A stretch of 32,086 bases of DNA from Chloroflexota bacterium (GTDB taxonomy: Bacteria; Chloroflexota; Anaerolineae; CG2-30-64-16), in contig JAKPQT010000212.1 of the NCBI GenBank assembly GCA_029555885.1, positions 1-32,086 on the forward strand, read 5' to 3'. The notes below the pieces were generated by a model that worked only from the letters and a program-made list of their open reading frames with translations, had not been told where the DNA came from and did no database searches. Positions 14,294 to 23,600 of this stretch are shown piece by piece; the stretch's first letter is position 1, and every line of letters begins with the position of its first letter. A program made the translations under genes and the position numbers.

Positions 14294-14839
14294 ATGAACC
14301 CTACGCCGGAACCAACCCGCACCAGCACGATCGCCCTGCTTGTCGGTGTCATTGCGCTGATATTCGGCTGTTGCGGCGGCCTGTTCATGGGCGGCGCAGT
14401 CGCCTATCTCATCGCCCGCCAGGCGGCCCCGGTCGATGTCGCGCCGGTCGAGCGCTTCAGCCTGCCCGATTTGCCGGAGATGCCGGAACTGCCGGAGATG
14501 CCGCGGATGCCGGACTTCCCCGAGCTGCCTGCCGTGCCGAACCTGGGCATGAGCGGCGCGTTCGTGCGCGAGGTCATCGCGGACTCGCCCGCAGACGACG
14601 CAGGGCTGCGCGTCGGCGATCTGATTATGCGCGTTGACGATGTGCCCCTGGATGCGAATCACCGGCTCGCGGATATCATTGCCACTTATGAACCGGGCGA
14701 TCAGGTGATGCTGCGGGTGTTGCGCGGGGAGCGCACCCTGTCTCTCGAGGTGACGCTCGGCGAGAATGAGGAAGGACTGCCCTTCCTGGGCATTCGCTAC
14801 GTCGATATGTTCCGGGAGCGGCAGTTGCCCGGCGACTGA
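14294..14839 (+). CDS. Membrane-anchored PDZ-domain protein
   Basis: A 181-residue protein. Residues 13-40 form one membrane helix with a Gly/Cys-rich core (FGCCGGLFMGG). Residues 57-82 are a Pro-Met-Glu stalk of the type LPEMPELPEMPRMPDFPELP. Residues about 85-170 form a PDZ domain (GAFVREVIADSPADDAGLRVGDLIMRVDD, then a LADIIATYEPGD loop and RVLRGERTLSLEVTL). Unlike DegP/HtrA it has no protease domain, so it probably binds peptides or assists a membrane partner. ATG 14294 has GGAG 7 bp upstream; the upstream TTG 14288 is too close. It has its own promoter and ends at a bidirectional terminator. Confidence 0.85.
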   Translation: MNPTPEPTRTSTIALLVGVIALIFGCCGGLFMGGAVAYLIARQAAPVDVAPVERFSLPDLPEMPELPEMPRMPDFPELPAVPNLGMSGAFVREVIADSPADDAGLRVGDLIMRVDDVPLDANHRLADIIATYEPGDQVMLRVLRGERTLSLEVTLGENEEGLPFLGIRYVDMFRERQLPGD

Positions 14840-14854
14840 CGGCATCGAAACAAG

Positions 14855-14886
14855 AAAGACCTTCGAGGTCGACCCCGAAGGTCTTT
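14855..14886. terminator. Bidirectional terminator, AGACCTTCG family
   Basis: AAAGACCTTCG (14855-14865) pairs with CGAAGGTCTTT (14876-14886), and the loop holds the palindrome GGTCGACC. T-rich sequence follows on both strands. It ends the PDZ gene and the sdh operon. The arm word recurs at 25760. Confidence 0.8.
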
Positions 14887-14913
14887 GTGTCGGATTATCG
14901 CGATGCGACCGGG

Positions 14914-15615
14914 CTACCGAATCTCGCCGGTCGTAATTGCCTTCTTCACCTCACCGATGGCCTGGGTGATCTGGATATCGCGCGGGCAGGCCTCCGTGCA
15001 GTTGTAGATGGTGCGGCAGCGCCAGACGCCCGTCGCCTCGGCCAGGATGGCGAGGCGGGCCTGCGCGCCCCGGTCGCGATCATCGAAGATGAACCGATGC
15101 GCCTGAACAATGGCCGCCGGCCCGACGAAGCCGGAGTGCGCCCAGAAGCTGGGACATGAGGTCGTGCAGGCGGCGCACAGGATGCACTTCGTCGTGTCAT
15201 CGTACCGCTCGCGCGCCTCGGGGCTTTGCAGGCGCTCGGTGTAGGGCGCAGCCTCGTCGTTGATGAGGAACGGCAGGATGGAGCGATACTGCCGGAAGAA
15301 CGGCTCCATGTCCACCACCAGGTCCTTGATGACGGGCAGCCCCCGCAGCGCCTCGATCTGGATGCTCCTGCCGACATCCTGCACCAGTTCCTTGCAGGCC
15401 AGCCGGTTGCGGCCGTTGATGACGATGGCATCCGAGCCGCAGACGCCGTGCGCGCAGGAACGGCGGAACGTCAGCGAGCCGTCCTGATAGCTCTTGATCT
15501 GCACGAGCAAGTCCAGCACCCGATCGGTCGGCTCCGCGTCCACCGTATAGGTCGCCCAGTAGGGCTTGCGATCCTTCTCCGGGTTGAAGCGACGGATTTT
15601 GACCCGTACTCTCAT
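14914..15615 (-). CDS. sdhB: Succinate dehydrogenase iron-sulfur subunit
   Basis: A 233-residue electron-transfer subunit of complex II. The [2Fe-2S] site is Cys54, Cys59, Asp62 and Cys74 (SCAHGVCGSD ... LAC), with Asp in the third ligand position as in E. coli. The [4Fe-4S] motif is CILCAACTTSCP (144-155). The [3Fe-4S] motif is CRTIYNCTEACP (200-211). It passes electrons from SdhA flavin to quinone in the membrane. I chose ATG 15615 over TTG 15627. It starts 16 bp after the sdhA stop and is the last gene of the unit. Confidence 0.95.
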   Translation of the reverse strand: MRVRVKIRRFNPEKDRKPYWATYTVDAEPTDRVLDLLVQIKSYQDGSLTFRRSCAHGVCGSDAIVINGRNRLACKELVQDVGRSIQIEALRGLPVIKDLVVDMEPFFRQYRSILPFLINDEAAPYTERLQSPEARERYDDTTKCILCAACTTSCPSFWAHSGFVGPAAIVQAHRFIFDDRDRGAQARLAILAEATGVWRCRTIYNCTEACPRDIQITQAIGEVKKAITTGEIR

Positions 15616-15631
15616 CGTGCCCCCCAATCCA

Positions 15632-17425
<1,794 letters not shown>

Positions 17426-17500
17426 ATCGGCTATCAGCTCCTTTCAACACGCACGCAGCGCCCGCGCACCCCGCACAGCAGCCGGGGCGAACCGAAGGCG

Positions 17501-17935
17501 TCAGCCTGCGAAGACGAAGATCAGGTAGATTGCGGCCAGGATGAGCCCGGCCCAGAGCAGGAACAGCAGCGCCTTCAGCCACGCCAGCAGCAGCGGGTGG
17601 CGGACGTAATCCTGCAGGATCACCCGGATGCCGTTGTACCCGTGCGTGGCCGTGAACGTCAGAAGCAGGAAGCTGTACACCTGCCAGAAGGGATTGGCGA
17701 AATTGGGCGTCACCTCGACCGCGCTGGACTCGACATGGAACGAGATGGGGAAGAAGGCCCAGCGCATCTGCGCACCGACGTCCATGTTGCCCTGCCCGCC
17801 CGCGAGATTGGCATAGACGATGTTGAACGCGCCCATCAGCAGGAACAGAATACCTGTGAGGCGCGTGAAGAACCACATATACGTTTCGAACTTGCTGCCT
17901 GTCCGCCCGCGCGGTACTGCACCGATCATCGCCAT
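17501..17935 (-). CDS. sdhD: Succinate dehydrogenase membrane anchor subunit
   Basis: A 144-residue protein with three membrane helices (about 22-42, 84-104 and 117-140). Segments such as TRLTGILFLLMGAFN, the helix TATHGYNGIRVILQDYV with a possible haem-ligand His, and LLLAWLKALLFLLW fit SdhD. With SdhC it binds haem b and quinone and anchors SdhAB. The start is set by AGGAGG 5 bp before ATG 17935. That AGGAGG directly follows the sdhC stop (TAAGGAGG), so the two are coupled. The insert between helices 1 and 2 is longer than in E. coli. Confidence 0.85.
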   Translation of the reverse strand: MAMIGAVPRGRTGSKFETYMWFFTRLTGILFLLMGAFNIVYANLAGGQGNMDVGAQMRWAFFPISFHVESSAVEVTPNFANPFWQVYSFLLLTFTATHGYNGIRVILQDYVRHPLLLAWLKALLFLLWAGLILAAIYLIFVFAG

Positions 17936-17945
17936 CACAGCCTCC

Positions 17946-18335
17946 TTAGTGTCCGCCCGTAATCATGAGCACGGCAGGCAGCAGGAACAGCGGCAGAAAG
18001 ATTGCCCACTGCACCCACATGGCCTCGCGGTTGAACCGGTAAAGCGCGGGCCACATGTCGAGGACGACGATGCGCAGGCCGTTGATCGCATGGTAGAGCA
18101 CGCAGAACAGCACGAGTATCTGCATGGGCAGCGCCTCGTAGAAGTCGGTGAGCGCGCCTGCGATGCTGCCGGTCGTGCCCTCTACAGCGTACAGGAAGAA
18201 TGCAGCCCAGATGTGCATGGACACGAAGACCACGATGCCGATGGCACTGATGCGGTGGAGCAGCCAGGCGATCATCGGCTGTCCACCGCGATAGGCCAGC
18301 GCCCTGGGCAGCGACACCCGTGCAAGTTTACTCAT
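17946..18335 (-). CDS. sdhC: Succinate dehydrogenase cytochrome b556 subunit
   Basis: A 129-residue, three-helix membrane protein. It has the family pattern SxxHR in WLLHRISAIGI (24-34), a second helix starting at MQILVLFCVLYHAINGLR with the haem-ligand His, and a third helix WAIFLPLFLLPAVLM. It contributes to the quinone site and haem b of complex II. GAGAGGGA precedes the ATG. It lies 102 bp downstream of the bc-complex gene, and that gap contains a heptamer hairpin but no terminator or obvious promoter. Confidence 0.88.
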   Translation of the reverse strand: MSKLARVSLPRALAYRGGQPMIAWLLHRISAIGIVVFVSMHIWAAFFLYAVEGTTGSIAGALTDFYEALPMQILVLFCVLYHAINGLRIVVLDMWPALYRFNREAMWVQWAIFLPLFLLPAVLMITGGH

Positions 18336-18365
18336 GCTTCCCTCTCATCGAATCGCGAAGCGTAT

Positions 18366-18430
18366 TTACTTATTACTCGTTACTCGTTACTGGTCATGCA
18401 ATGAGTAACGAGTAATGAGTAACCAGTAAC
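18366..18430. repeat. TTACTCG heptamer array with inverted copies
   Basis: TTACTTA, TTACTCG, TTACTCG and TTACTGG (18366-18393) are followed by inverted units (18401-18430). The arms pair as ATTACTCGTTACTC with GAGTAACGAGTAAT, giving a hairpin in the mRNA between the cytochrome fusion and sdhC. Confidence 0.8.
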
Positions 18431-18437
18431 CCCGTCC

Positions 18438-19523
18438 TCAGTTATTCAGCGCGCCCTGATTGATCCAACGCTCTACAAGGTCGATCTGGTCTGCGCGAAG
18501 CGGGCGGCCCGGCGGCATCTGCCCGCCGGCCGGTGTCTCGATGCCGCGCAACATCTGCGCGAGGATGCTGTTCGCCGCATCGCCCGGAATGATGACCGGC
18601 GGGTTGTCGCCGGAGTTCATCACCTGCTCGTACGTCTCGACGCTGTACCCGCCCTTGACGCGGCGGCCGTGACAGCTCAGGCAGCGCTTGTCGAAGATGG
18701 GCTTCACATGCTGGCTGAAGCTCGGCGTCTCGACCAGGGCCAGGTTCTCCGTGCCTTCCTCGTCCTCCACCACGTACCAGGAGCGGATGAAGGCCACGAT
18801 GGCTCGGATGTCCGGATCGGTCAACGCGCCGCCGTAGCGCAGGCCGAACGGCGGCATGCCCAGCGAATCCCACCCGTAGTCGATCACGTTGAAGATGTTG
18901 TCGTCGGTATGGGTGGTCAGGAAGTCCTGATCGTTGAGCGGATTGGTAAACTCGCCCGGCTGGTTCTCGATTTCCGCGCCCTCGCCTGCCTCGCCGTGAC
19001 ACGCCGCGCAATATTCCGCGTAGAATTGCTCACCTGCGGCAATCTTGGCGTCTTCGCCGCCGGCAATCGAGATGGCCTCGGCCTGGGGCGGAGTCGTCAC
19101 GACGGCCTGGATGGTAAGGAACACGATGCCCGCGACAATGGCGATCATCACGAGGCTGGCAACGGGTCGATTGCGCGGGTGGCGCTTGGCGCTGCGGTCA
19201 AAGAATGGCAGGCCGAACAGCCCAACAGCGATCAGCACGCCCAACCCCACGATTGCTACGCCCTCGAGCTGGCCGGGGAAGTACTTCAGGAGCTGGAACA
19301 TCCACAGGAAGTACCACTCAGGCCGCGGGATGTAGGATGAGTCCGATGGATTGGCCGGCGGCTCCGCGGGCACGCCCGCAAAGACGGCGAGCAACACCAA
19401 CACAATGAAGATGAAGAGCGAAACGACGGCGTCCTTGCCGATCGAATGCGGGAAGAACAGCTCACCGTTCGCCTTCTTCTCTTTGTACTTGGCGAGATAG
19501 GCTTGCTTCTCGGCTTCGTTCAT
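18438..19523 (-). CDS. bc-complex subunit IV fused to two cytochrome c domains
   Basis: A 361-residue protein. Residues 1-145 are cytochrome b subunit IV (PetD-like) with three helices. The quinol-site motif PEWY lies at 68-71 in RPEWYFLWMFQLLKYFPG. Residues about 155-252 are a first cytochrome c domain with CAACH (172-176) and a likely Met ligand in GMPPFG. Residues about 265-361 are a second domain with CLSCH (281-285) and Met in GQMPPGRP; its RRVKGGYSVETYEQV region recalls planctomycete-type cytochromes c. In Bacillus, QcrC is a subunit IV-cytochrome c fusion with one haem c; here there are two. It should take electrons from the Rieske protein outside the membrane. It is encoded 126 bp after cytochrome b6, across a heptamer repeat. 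Confidence 0.92.
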   Translation of the reverse strand: MNEAEKQAYLAKYKEKKANGELFFPHSIGKDAVVSLFIFIVLVLLAVFAGVPAEPPANPSDSSYIPRPEWYFLWMFQLLKYFPGQLEGVAIVGLGVLIAVGLFGLPFFDRSAKRHPRNRPVASLVMIAIVAGIVFLTIQAVVTTPPQAEAISIAGGEDAKIAAGEQFYAEYCAACHGEAGEGAEIENQPGEFTNPLNDQDFLTTHTDDNIFNVIDYGWDSLGMPPFGLRYGGALTDPDIRAIVAFIRSWYVVEDEEGTENLALVETPSFSQHVKPIFDKRCLSCHGRRVKGGYSVETYEQVMNSGDNPPVIIPGDAANSILAQMLRGIETPAGGQMPPGRPLRADQIDLVERWINQGALNN

Positions 19524-19533
19524 GGGACCTCGC

Positions 19534-19661
19534 TGATGAGAAACGAGTGATGAGTAATGATTAATCAGAAATGAGTAAGACTGCGACTGATCGTTGCTCG
19601 TGAATCGTTACTGATTACTCGTTACTCTTTACTCGTTACTGGTCGCTCGTTACTCGTCACG
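19534..19661. repeat. Long TTACTCG heptamer array in inverted orientation
   Basis: GAGTAATGA-type units (19534-19582) face TTACTCG-type units (19607-19661), forming an imperfect fold-back between cytochrome b6 and the fusion gene. The cytochrome b6 stop codon lies in the last units. Confidence 0.75.
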
Positions 19662-20339
19662 CTCCGGCGGATGCGTGATGCCGATCTTGATGATCAGGTA
19701 CAGGTGCACACCGATCAGGCCGAGCAGCGCAATCGGCAGCCACCAGATGTGCAGGCCGTAGAAGCGTATGAGCGTGACCGCGCCGATCTCGGAACCGCCG
19801 CGCGCGATCCGCATCAATGTCGGCCCGATGCCCGGCACCGCGCCGATGATGGCCGTGCCGACCGAGGTCGCCCAGTAGGCTTTCTGATTCCAGGGCAGCA
19901 GGTAGCCGCTGAACCCGAGCACCAGGACAATCAGCAGGAGCAGCGCGCCGGTGATCCAGGTCAGCTCACGGGGCCACTTATAAGCGCCCACGAAGAACGC
20001 CTTCAGCATGTGGAGAAAGACGACCAGCACCATCAGCGTCGCGCCCCAGTGGTGCATGCCGCGGATCAACCACCCGAACGTGACCTCGTTCATGATGTAT
20101 TCGATGGATTCGTATGCGTGATCCGGCGAGGGCACGTAGTAGATGGTCAGGAGCATGCCGGTGATGACCTGGAGCATCGCCAGGATGGTGCTGGCGCTGC
20201 CGAGCGTGTAGAACCAGTTGGTCTCCGGCACGGCGCGCGCGAAGACGGTCTTCCAGATCGTGCTGAGGCCCGCGCGCTCGTCCAGCCATGCGAAGATGGC
20301 CTGGCCGCGTCCCGGGCCGGAAGCAGGGGTTTTCGCCAC
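19650..20339 (-). CDS. Cytochrome b6-type subunit of the bc complex
   Basis: A 229-residue, four-helix cytochrome b of the short b6/QcrB type. The haem b ligands are His96/His110 (13 residues between) and His197/His212 (14 between). GYLLPW (145-150) is typical. The cysteine that binds the extra haem c in b6f and Bacillus QcrB would fall near 53-54 (STILAMLQVITG), and here there is no Cys, so that extra haem is not covalently bound in the usual way. I chose GTG 20339 because GGAGG lies 6 bp upstream. The longer frame would run through the Rieske gene. It starts 1 bp after the Rieske stop. Confidence 0.92.
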   Translation of the reverse strand: MAKTPASGPGRGQAIFAWLDERAGLSTIWKTVFARAVPETNWFYTLGSASTILAMLQVITGMLLTIYYVPSPDHAYESIEYIMNEVTFGWLIRGMHHWGATLMVLVVFLHMLKAFFVGAYKWPRELTWITGALLLLIVLVLGFSGYLLPWNQKAYWATSVGTAIIGAVPGIGPTLMRIARGGSEIGAVTLIRFYGLHIWWLPIALLGLIGVHLYLIIKIGITHPPERDE

Positions 20340-20340
20340 G

Positions 20341-20856
20341 CTACGCCTCCAACAGGATGGATATCTGGCCGTTCTCGATTTTGGTTTCGAACTGGTCGAG
20401 GGGGCGGGGTGGAGGGCCTTCCAATATCTCGCCGTGCAGCCCGAACAGGCCGTCATGACAGGGGCAGAAGAAGCCATTGCGCGCCTCGTCCCAGTTCACC
20501 CGGCAGCTCAGGTGGGTGCATACATTGGAGAAGACCTGGACGTTCTGGCCGTCGTCCGTCACGGCATAGGCGACGCCCGTCTGCGTGGACTCGACCCAGC
20601 CATCCTTGATGCGCCGGGAGTAGGGAAAGCCGGTTGGTACGCCGGGCGTGAGGCTGCTGATCGGGCCGAGCGTGAGCCACTGGTCTTCGTTCTGCCGCTT
20701 GACGCCGGGCGAGATGAGATACCCGATAGCGGGCAACCCGACGATGAACGCGACCACACTTCCGACGAAACCGATGACACCCGTCAGGAACTTGCGTCGG
20801 CCCAGTTCTTCACTGTTCGCCGTGTCTTCGCTATGTGCCAGCTCTTCCTCAGCCAT
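20341..20856 (-). CDS. Rieske iron-sulfur protein of the bc complex
   Basis: A 171-residue protein with an N-terminal twin-Arg segment GRRKFLTG (19-26), followed by one membrane helix that probably stays as anchor. The soluble domain has the [2Fe-2S] motifs CTHLSC (113-118) and CPCHDG (131-136), with both His ligands and the disulfide cysteines. GLFGLHGEILEGPPPRPL completes the proline loop. It takes an electron from quinol at the outer face and moves to the cytochrome c domain. AGGAGA lies 8 bp before the ATG. It is the first gene of the qcr-sdh unit, behind a near-consensus promoter. Confidence 0.95.
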   Translation of the reverse strand: MAEEELAHSEDTANSEELGRRKFLTGVIGFVGSVVAFIVGLPAIGYLISPGVKRQNEDQWLTLGPISSLTPGVPTGFPYSRRIKDGWVESTQTGVAYAVTDDGQNVQVFSNVCTHLSCRVNWDEARNGFFCPCHDGLFGLHGEILEGPPPRPLDQFETKIENGQISILLEA

Positions 20857-20940
20857 CCGGCGCTCTCCTTCAGAGGATGCACAAATACTCGTTGAATGTG
20901 GTTAAAGTTTGTTCAGACTTGCACCATGAGTGTCTGGCTG

Positions 20941-20969
20941 ATTATACCCAGCCCCTTATGTGACGTCAA
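20941..20969 (-). promoter_or_regulatory. Strong promoter of the qcr-sdh unit
   Basis: On the minus strand there is TTGACG (20964-20969), a 17-bp spacer and a perfect TATAAT (20941-20946). The predicted start near 20934 leaves a leader of about 78 bases before the Rieske ATG. Confidence 0.8.
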
Positions 20970-20981
20970 GCGCGTTACAAA

Positions 20982-22886
20982 CTAACTGGCCGGTACAAAC
21001 ACCATCGCGCTCCACGCCGGCAGCGTCAGGTCGCGCCAGTGGCCCGTGATCCGATAGACCCGGTTGCTGATGGCCTCGCGCCAGAGCCCGTCATGCGGGA
21101 AGCCCAACCCGGTCTTCTGGCTCGCATTATCGAAGTTGAGCGCCACAACGACCACATCCCCGGCATCGTCCCACCGCTTGTACCGCAGCACGCGCGTGCG
21201 CGGGAACTCGTCCCAGTAATACTCGACATGATCCGAGCGCAGCGCCGGATGCTCGTGGCGCAGGCGGATGAGCCGCTGGTAGTATTTGAGCTGGCGGCGT
21301 CCTTCATACCGGTCCAGCTTTTTCCAGTCGAGCGGCCAGAACTCGATGGTGCGGGGGCTGTCCTCGCCGAACTCCTGCCCGGCCAGCAGCATGGGCACGC
21401 CGGGCGACGTGAGCAGCGCGGCCAGGCCGAGCCGGGCCTTCTCCAATGCGAGCGCCCAGCGGGTAGGATACCGCGCGGCCTCGGCGGGATCGGCCAATTG
21501 GATGTGCGCGCCCCAGAACTGAATCTCGTGTTCGGGCCGGCGCTCGTCGTGGCTGACCACGTAGTTGACCACCTGGTCGGCGCGCGCGAACCCCTCGCTG
21601 CGGAAACCGCCCAGCGCGTGCTGGATGTTTTGCAGCTCCCACTGCCATATCTGGGTCAGGCAGTTCTCGAGGGTGTGATGGAACGTGCCGTTCCACACTG
21701 CGTCGATCTCGGTCTGCTCGACAAGGCGGGCCGCGGTCTTGGCCGGGTTCGTGCCGCTGATGGGCCAGTACTCGCCGATCTGATAGCAGGTGGGCGCGGT
21801 CTCGCGCGCGGTCTTGGCAATCGGGCCGATGCCGGTAAACGGGTCGAACCCATCCTTGTGCGGCTGCCACGGGTCGTACTCGACGCCGCCCAGCCAGTCG
21901 AACCGGAAGCCGTCCACGCGATACTCTTCCAGCCAGAACCGCACGATGTCCTGCATGTACGCGGTCGTGTAGGGCGAGGCATGGTCCCAGTCGAGGCCGC
22001 CCCAGCTATTGGCATGGCCGTTGTTGTGGTGATGGAAGAAGGGATTGAGGTGGGGCAGCTTCTCGCCGGTGGGGCCGAAGAGCGGAGGGTACATCCGGTA
22101 ATAAGGATGGTCGGCCCAGGCATGGTTGAACACCATATCCAGGATGACCGCAATGCCCCGCCGGTGGGCCGCGTTGACCAGCGCCTTGAACTCGTTCGGC
22201 GCGCCGTACAGCCACTTCGGGGCCATGTAGAAGATCGGGTTGTAGCCCCACGAGCTGTCGCCGGGGAACTCGCTGATGGGCATCAGTTCGAGCGCGTTGA
22301 CGCCGAGCGCCTGCAGGTGGTCCAGCCGGGCCTGGATGCCGGCGAACGTCCCGAACCGCTCGCCGAAGTTGCGCTTCTCGCCCGCAAAATCGCGAACGGA
22401 AATTTCGTAGATGATGAGGTCACGCAGGGGCGGGCGCTGCCAGCCGGCCTCGTCCCATGCGAAGTCCGGCGCTGCCGAAAAGACGGCCTTCGGTCCCAGG
22501 TCATCCCAACGGATTTCGCGCGCATACGGGTCTGCGACGAACACCTGCTTGCCGGAGCCGTCCATCGTGACAGCGAACCGGTATTCTATCCGCCCCGTCA
22601 GCGGCAGCGTCACCCAGAAGTGGCCCTGGCAGTCCGTCTGCATGGGCGTGGCATGCGGATTCCAGCCGTTGAAGTCACCGACGAGGTGGACGGCGGGCTT
22701 GAAGGGTGCAGTCAGGAAGAAAGTGACTGTATCGGGGCGTTCGTAATTCCGGAAAGGTCCGCCGCGCGGCATCCGGCCATTGGGCGCGGCAGGATCGGGC
22801 ACAGGCATGTGCGGTGTAGCCGAAGGTGGCTGTGCAGGTTCGATCAAGCGCGGCAACACTGCCGCACGGGGTATGGTGATGGTCAA
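20982..22886 (-). CDS. GH13 alpha-glucan enzyme with N-terminal CBM48-like domain
   Basis: A 634-residue protein. Residues about 50-140 are a CBM48-like beta domain (VHLVGDFNGWNPHATPM). Residues 155-560 are the GH13 barrel: YEISVRDF, ELMPISEFPG, DMVFNH (250-255), GFRFDW with nucleophile Asp330, IGEYW with acid/base Glu372, and VVSHDE with Asp447. A beta domain closes the C-terminus. It should act on glycogen or maltodextrin. The sequence resembles branching and trehalose-forming relatives without matching either clearly, so I leave the reaction open. There is no signal peptide, so it is cytoplasmic. The start is TTG 22886, with GAGG 8 bp upstream; the in-frame ATG 22808 has no ribosome binding site. 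It is divergent from the DinB-like operon. Confidence 0.85.
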   Translation of the reverse strand: MTITIPRAAVLPRLIEPAQPPSATPHMPVPDPAAPNGRMPRGGPFRNYERPDTVTFFLTAPFKPAVHLVGDFNGWNPHATPMQTDCQGHFWVTLPLTGRIEYRFAVTMDGSGKQVFVADPYAREIRWDDLGPKAVFSAAPDFAWDEAGWQRPPLRDLIIYEISVRDFAGEKRNFGERFGTFAGIQARLDHLQALGVNALELMPISEFPGDSSWGYNPIFYMAPKWLYGAPNEFKALVNAAHRRGIAVILDMVFNHAWADHPYYRMYPPLFGPTGEKLPHLNPFFHHHNNGHANSWGGLDWDHASPYTTAYMQDIVRFWLEEYRVDGFRFDWLGGVEYDPWQPHKDGFDPFTGIGPIAKTARETAPTCYQIGEYWPISGTNPAKTAARLVEQTEIDAVWNGTFHHTLENCLTQIWQWELQNIQHALGGFRSEGFARADQVVNYVVSHDERRPEHEIQFWGAHIQLADPAEAARYPTRWALALEKARLGLAALLTSPGVPMLLAGQEFGEDSPRTIEFWPLDWKKLDRYEGRRQLKYYQRLIRLRHEHPALRSDHVEYYWDEFPRTRVLRYKRWDDAGDVVVVALNFDNASQKTGLGFPHDGLWREAISNRVYRITGHWRDLTLPAWSAMVFVPAS

Positions 22887-23096
22887 TGAAGCAGCCTCAA
22901 GGAGAGGGATAAGAACTCATTTCATCCAACGACATCGGCGCGCATGATACCATAGGGCACTCAAATGCACAAAGCAAGTTCGAAAGCGCGGGCCCACAGT
23001 AGCCACTGACTTGACCGCCCGGCGGGACGGGACTAAACTGGCCCCACGCTTCGCTTCATCGGCGGCGCAGCCCGAACGGGCAGAAAGCAGGTACAC
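22887..23096. promoter_or_regulatory. Divergent intergenic region with promoters
   Basis: Plus strand: TTGACC (23011-23016), a 17-bp spacer and TAAACT (23034-23039), a good promoter for the DinB-like operon. Minus strand: either TTGCTT with TATGGT (22949-22977) or TTTGTG with TATCAT (22944-22973) may drive the GH13 gene; I cannot choose between them. Confidence 0.6.
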
Positions 23097-23600
23097 ATGC
23101 ACACAGCCGAGGTCATCATCTCCCAGTATCGGGCCGCGCTCGCCATGCTCGAGCAGGCCATCACCCGCTGTCCCGCGACGCTCTGGGATGCGCCGGAGGA
23201 CAAGACGAAGTTCTGGCGCATCGCCTACCATGCCCTGTTCTATACCCATCTCTACTTGCAGACTTCCGGGCAGACGTTCCGAACCTGGAGCAAGCACCGC
23301 GAGGACTACGAGTTCCTTGGGCCGAAGCCGTGGCCGCCGCACGAGCTGCCGAAGATCGGCGAGCCTTATGACAAGGCGACTGTGCTCGAATACCTGGCGT
23401 TCTGCCGGCAGCAGGCCGTGGAGCTCGTGCCGCAGCAGGACCTGGCGGGTCCGTCCGGCTTCGACTGGCTGCCGATGAACAAGCTGGAGTTGCAGATTTA
23501 CACGATCCGCCACCTCCAGCAACATACCGGGGAGCTGATGGAGCGGCTGGGCACGCGCGCCGGCGTGGATGTAGATTGGATCGGCACGCGGCATGAGTAA
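23097..23600 (+). CDS. DinB/YfiT-like putative metal-binding protein
   Basis: A 167-residue, helical protein of the DinB-like four-helix-bundle superfamily (not DNA polymerase IV). It has the three-histidine pattern expected for metal binding: His45 or His50 in AYHALFYTHLYL, and His138 and His142 in IRHLQQHTGEL. Members include thiol transferases and many proteins of unknown role. The substrate cannot be told from the sequence. It has its own promoter about 60 bp upstream. Its stop overlaps the start of the next gene by 8 bp, so it leads a coupled four-gene operon. Confidence 0.8.
   Translation: MHTAEVIISQYRAALAMLEQAITRCPATLWDAPEDKTKFWRIAYHALFYTHLYLQTSGQTFRTWSKHREDYEFLGPKPWPPHELPKIGEPYDKATVLEYLAFCRQQAVELVPQQDLAGPSGFDWLPMNKLELQIYTIRHLQQHTGELMERLGTRAGVDVDWIGTRHE

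Noticed and set aside
18366..18430. Possible CRISPR-like array
   Set aside because: The units are 7 bp and directly adjacent, with no spacers and no cas genes nearby.
21039..22889. A 616-codon open frame opposite the GH13 gene
   Set aside because: It is Arg/Val/Glu-rich without recognisable motifs, while the opposite strand has all the GH13 catalytic motifs. It is a GC-driven shadow.
22944..22956. A second LacI operator (ATGATACCATAGG) near the GH13 gene
   Set aside because: It shares only GATACCAT with the site at 11302 and has no left arm, so it is not a palindrome.
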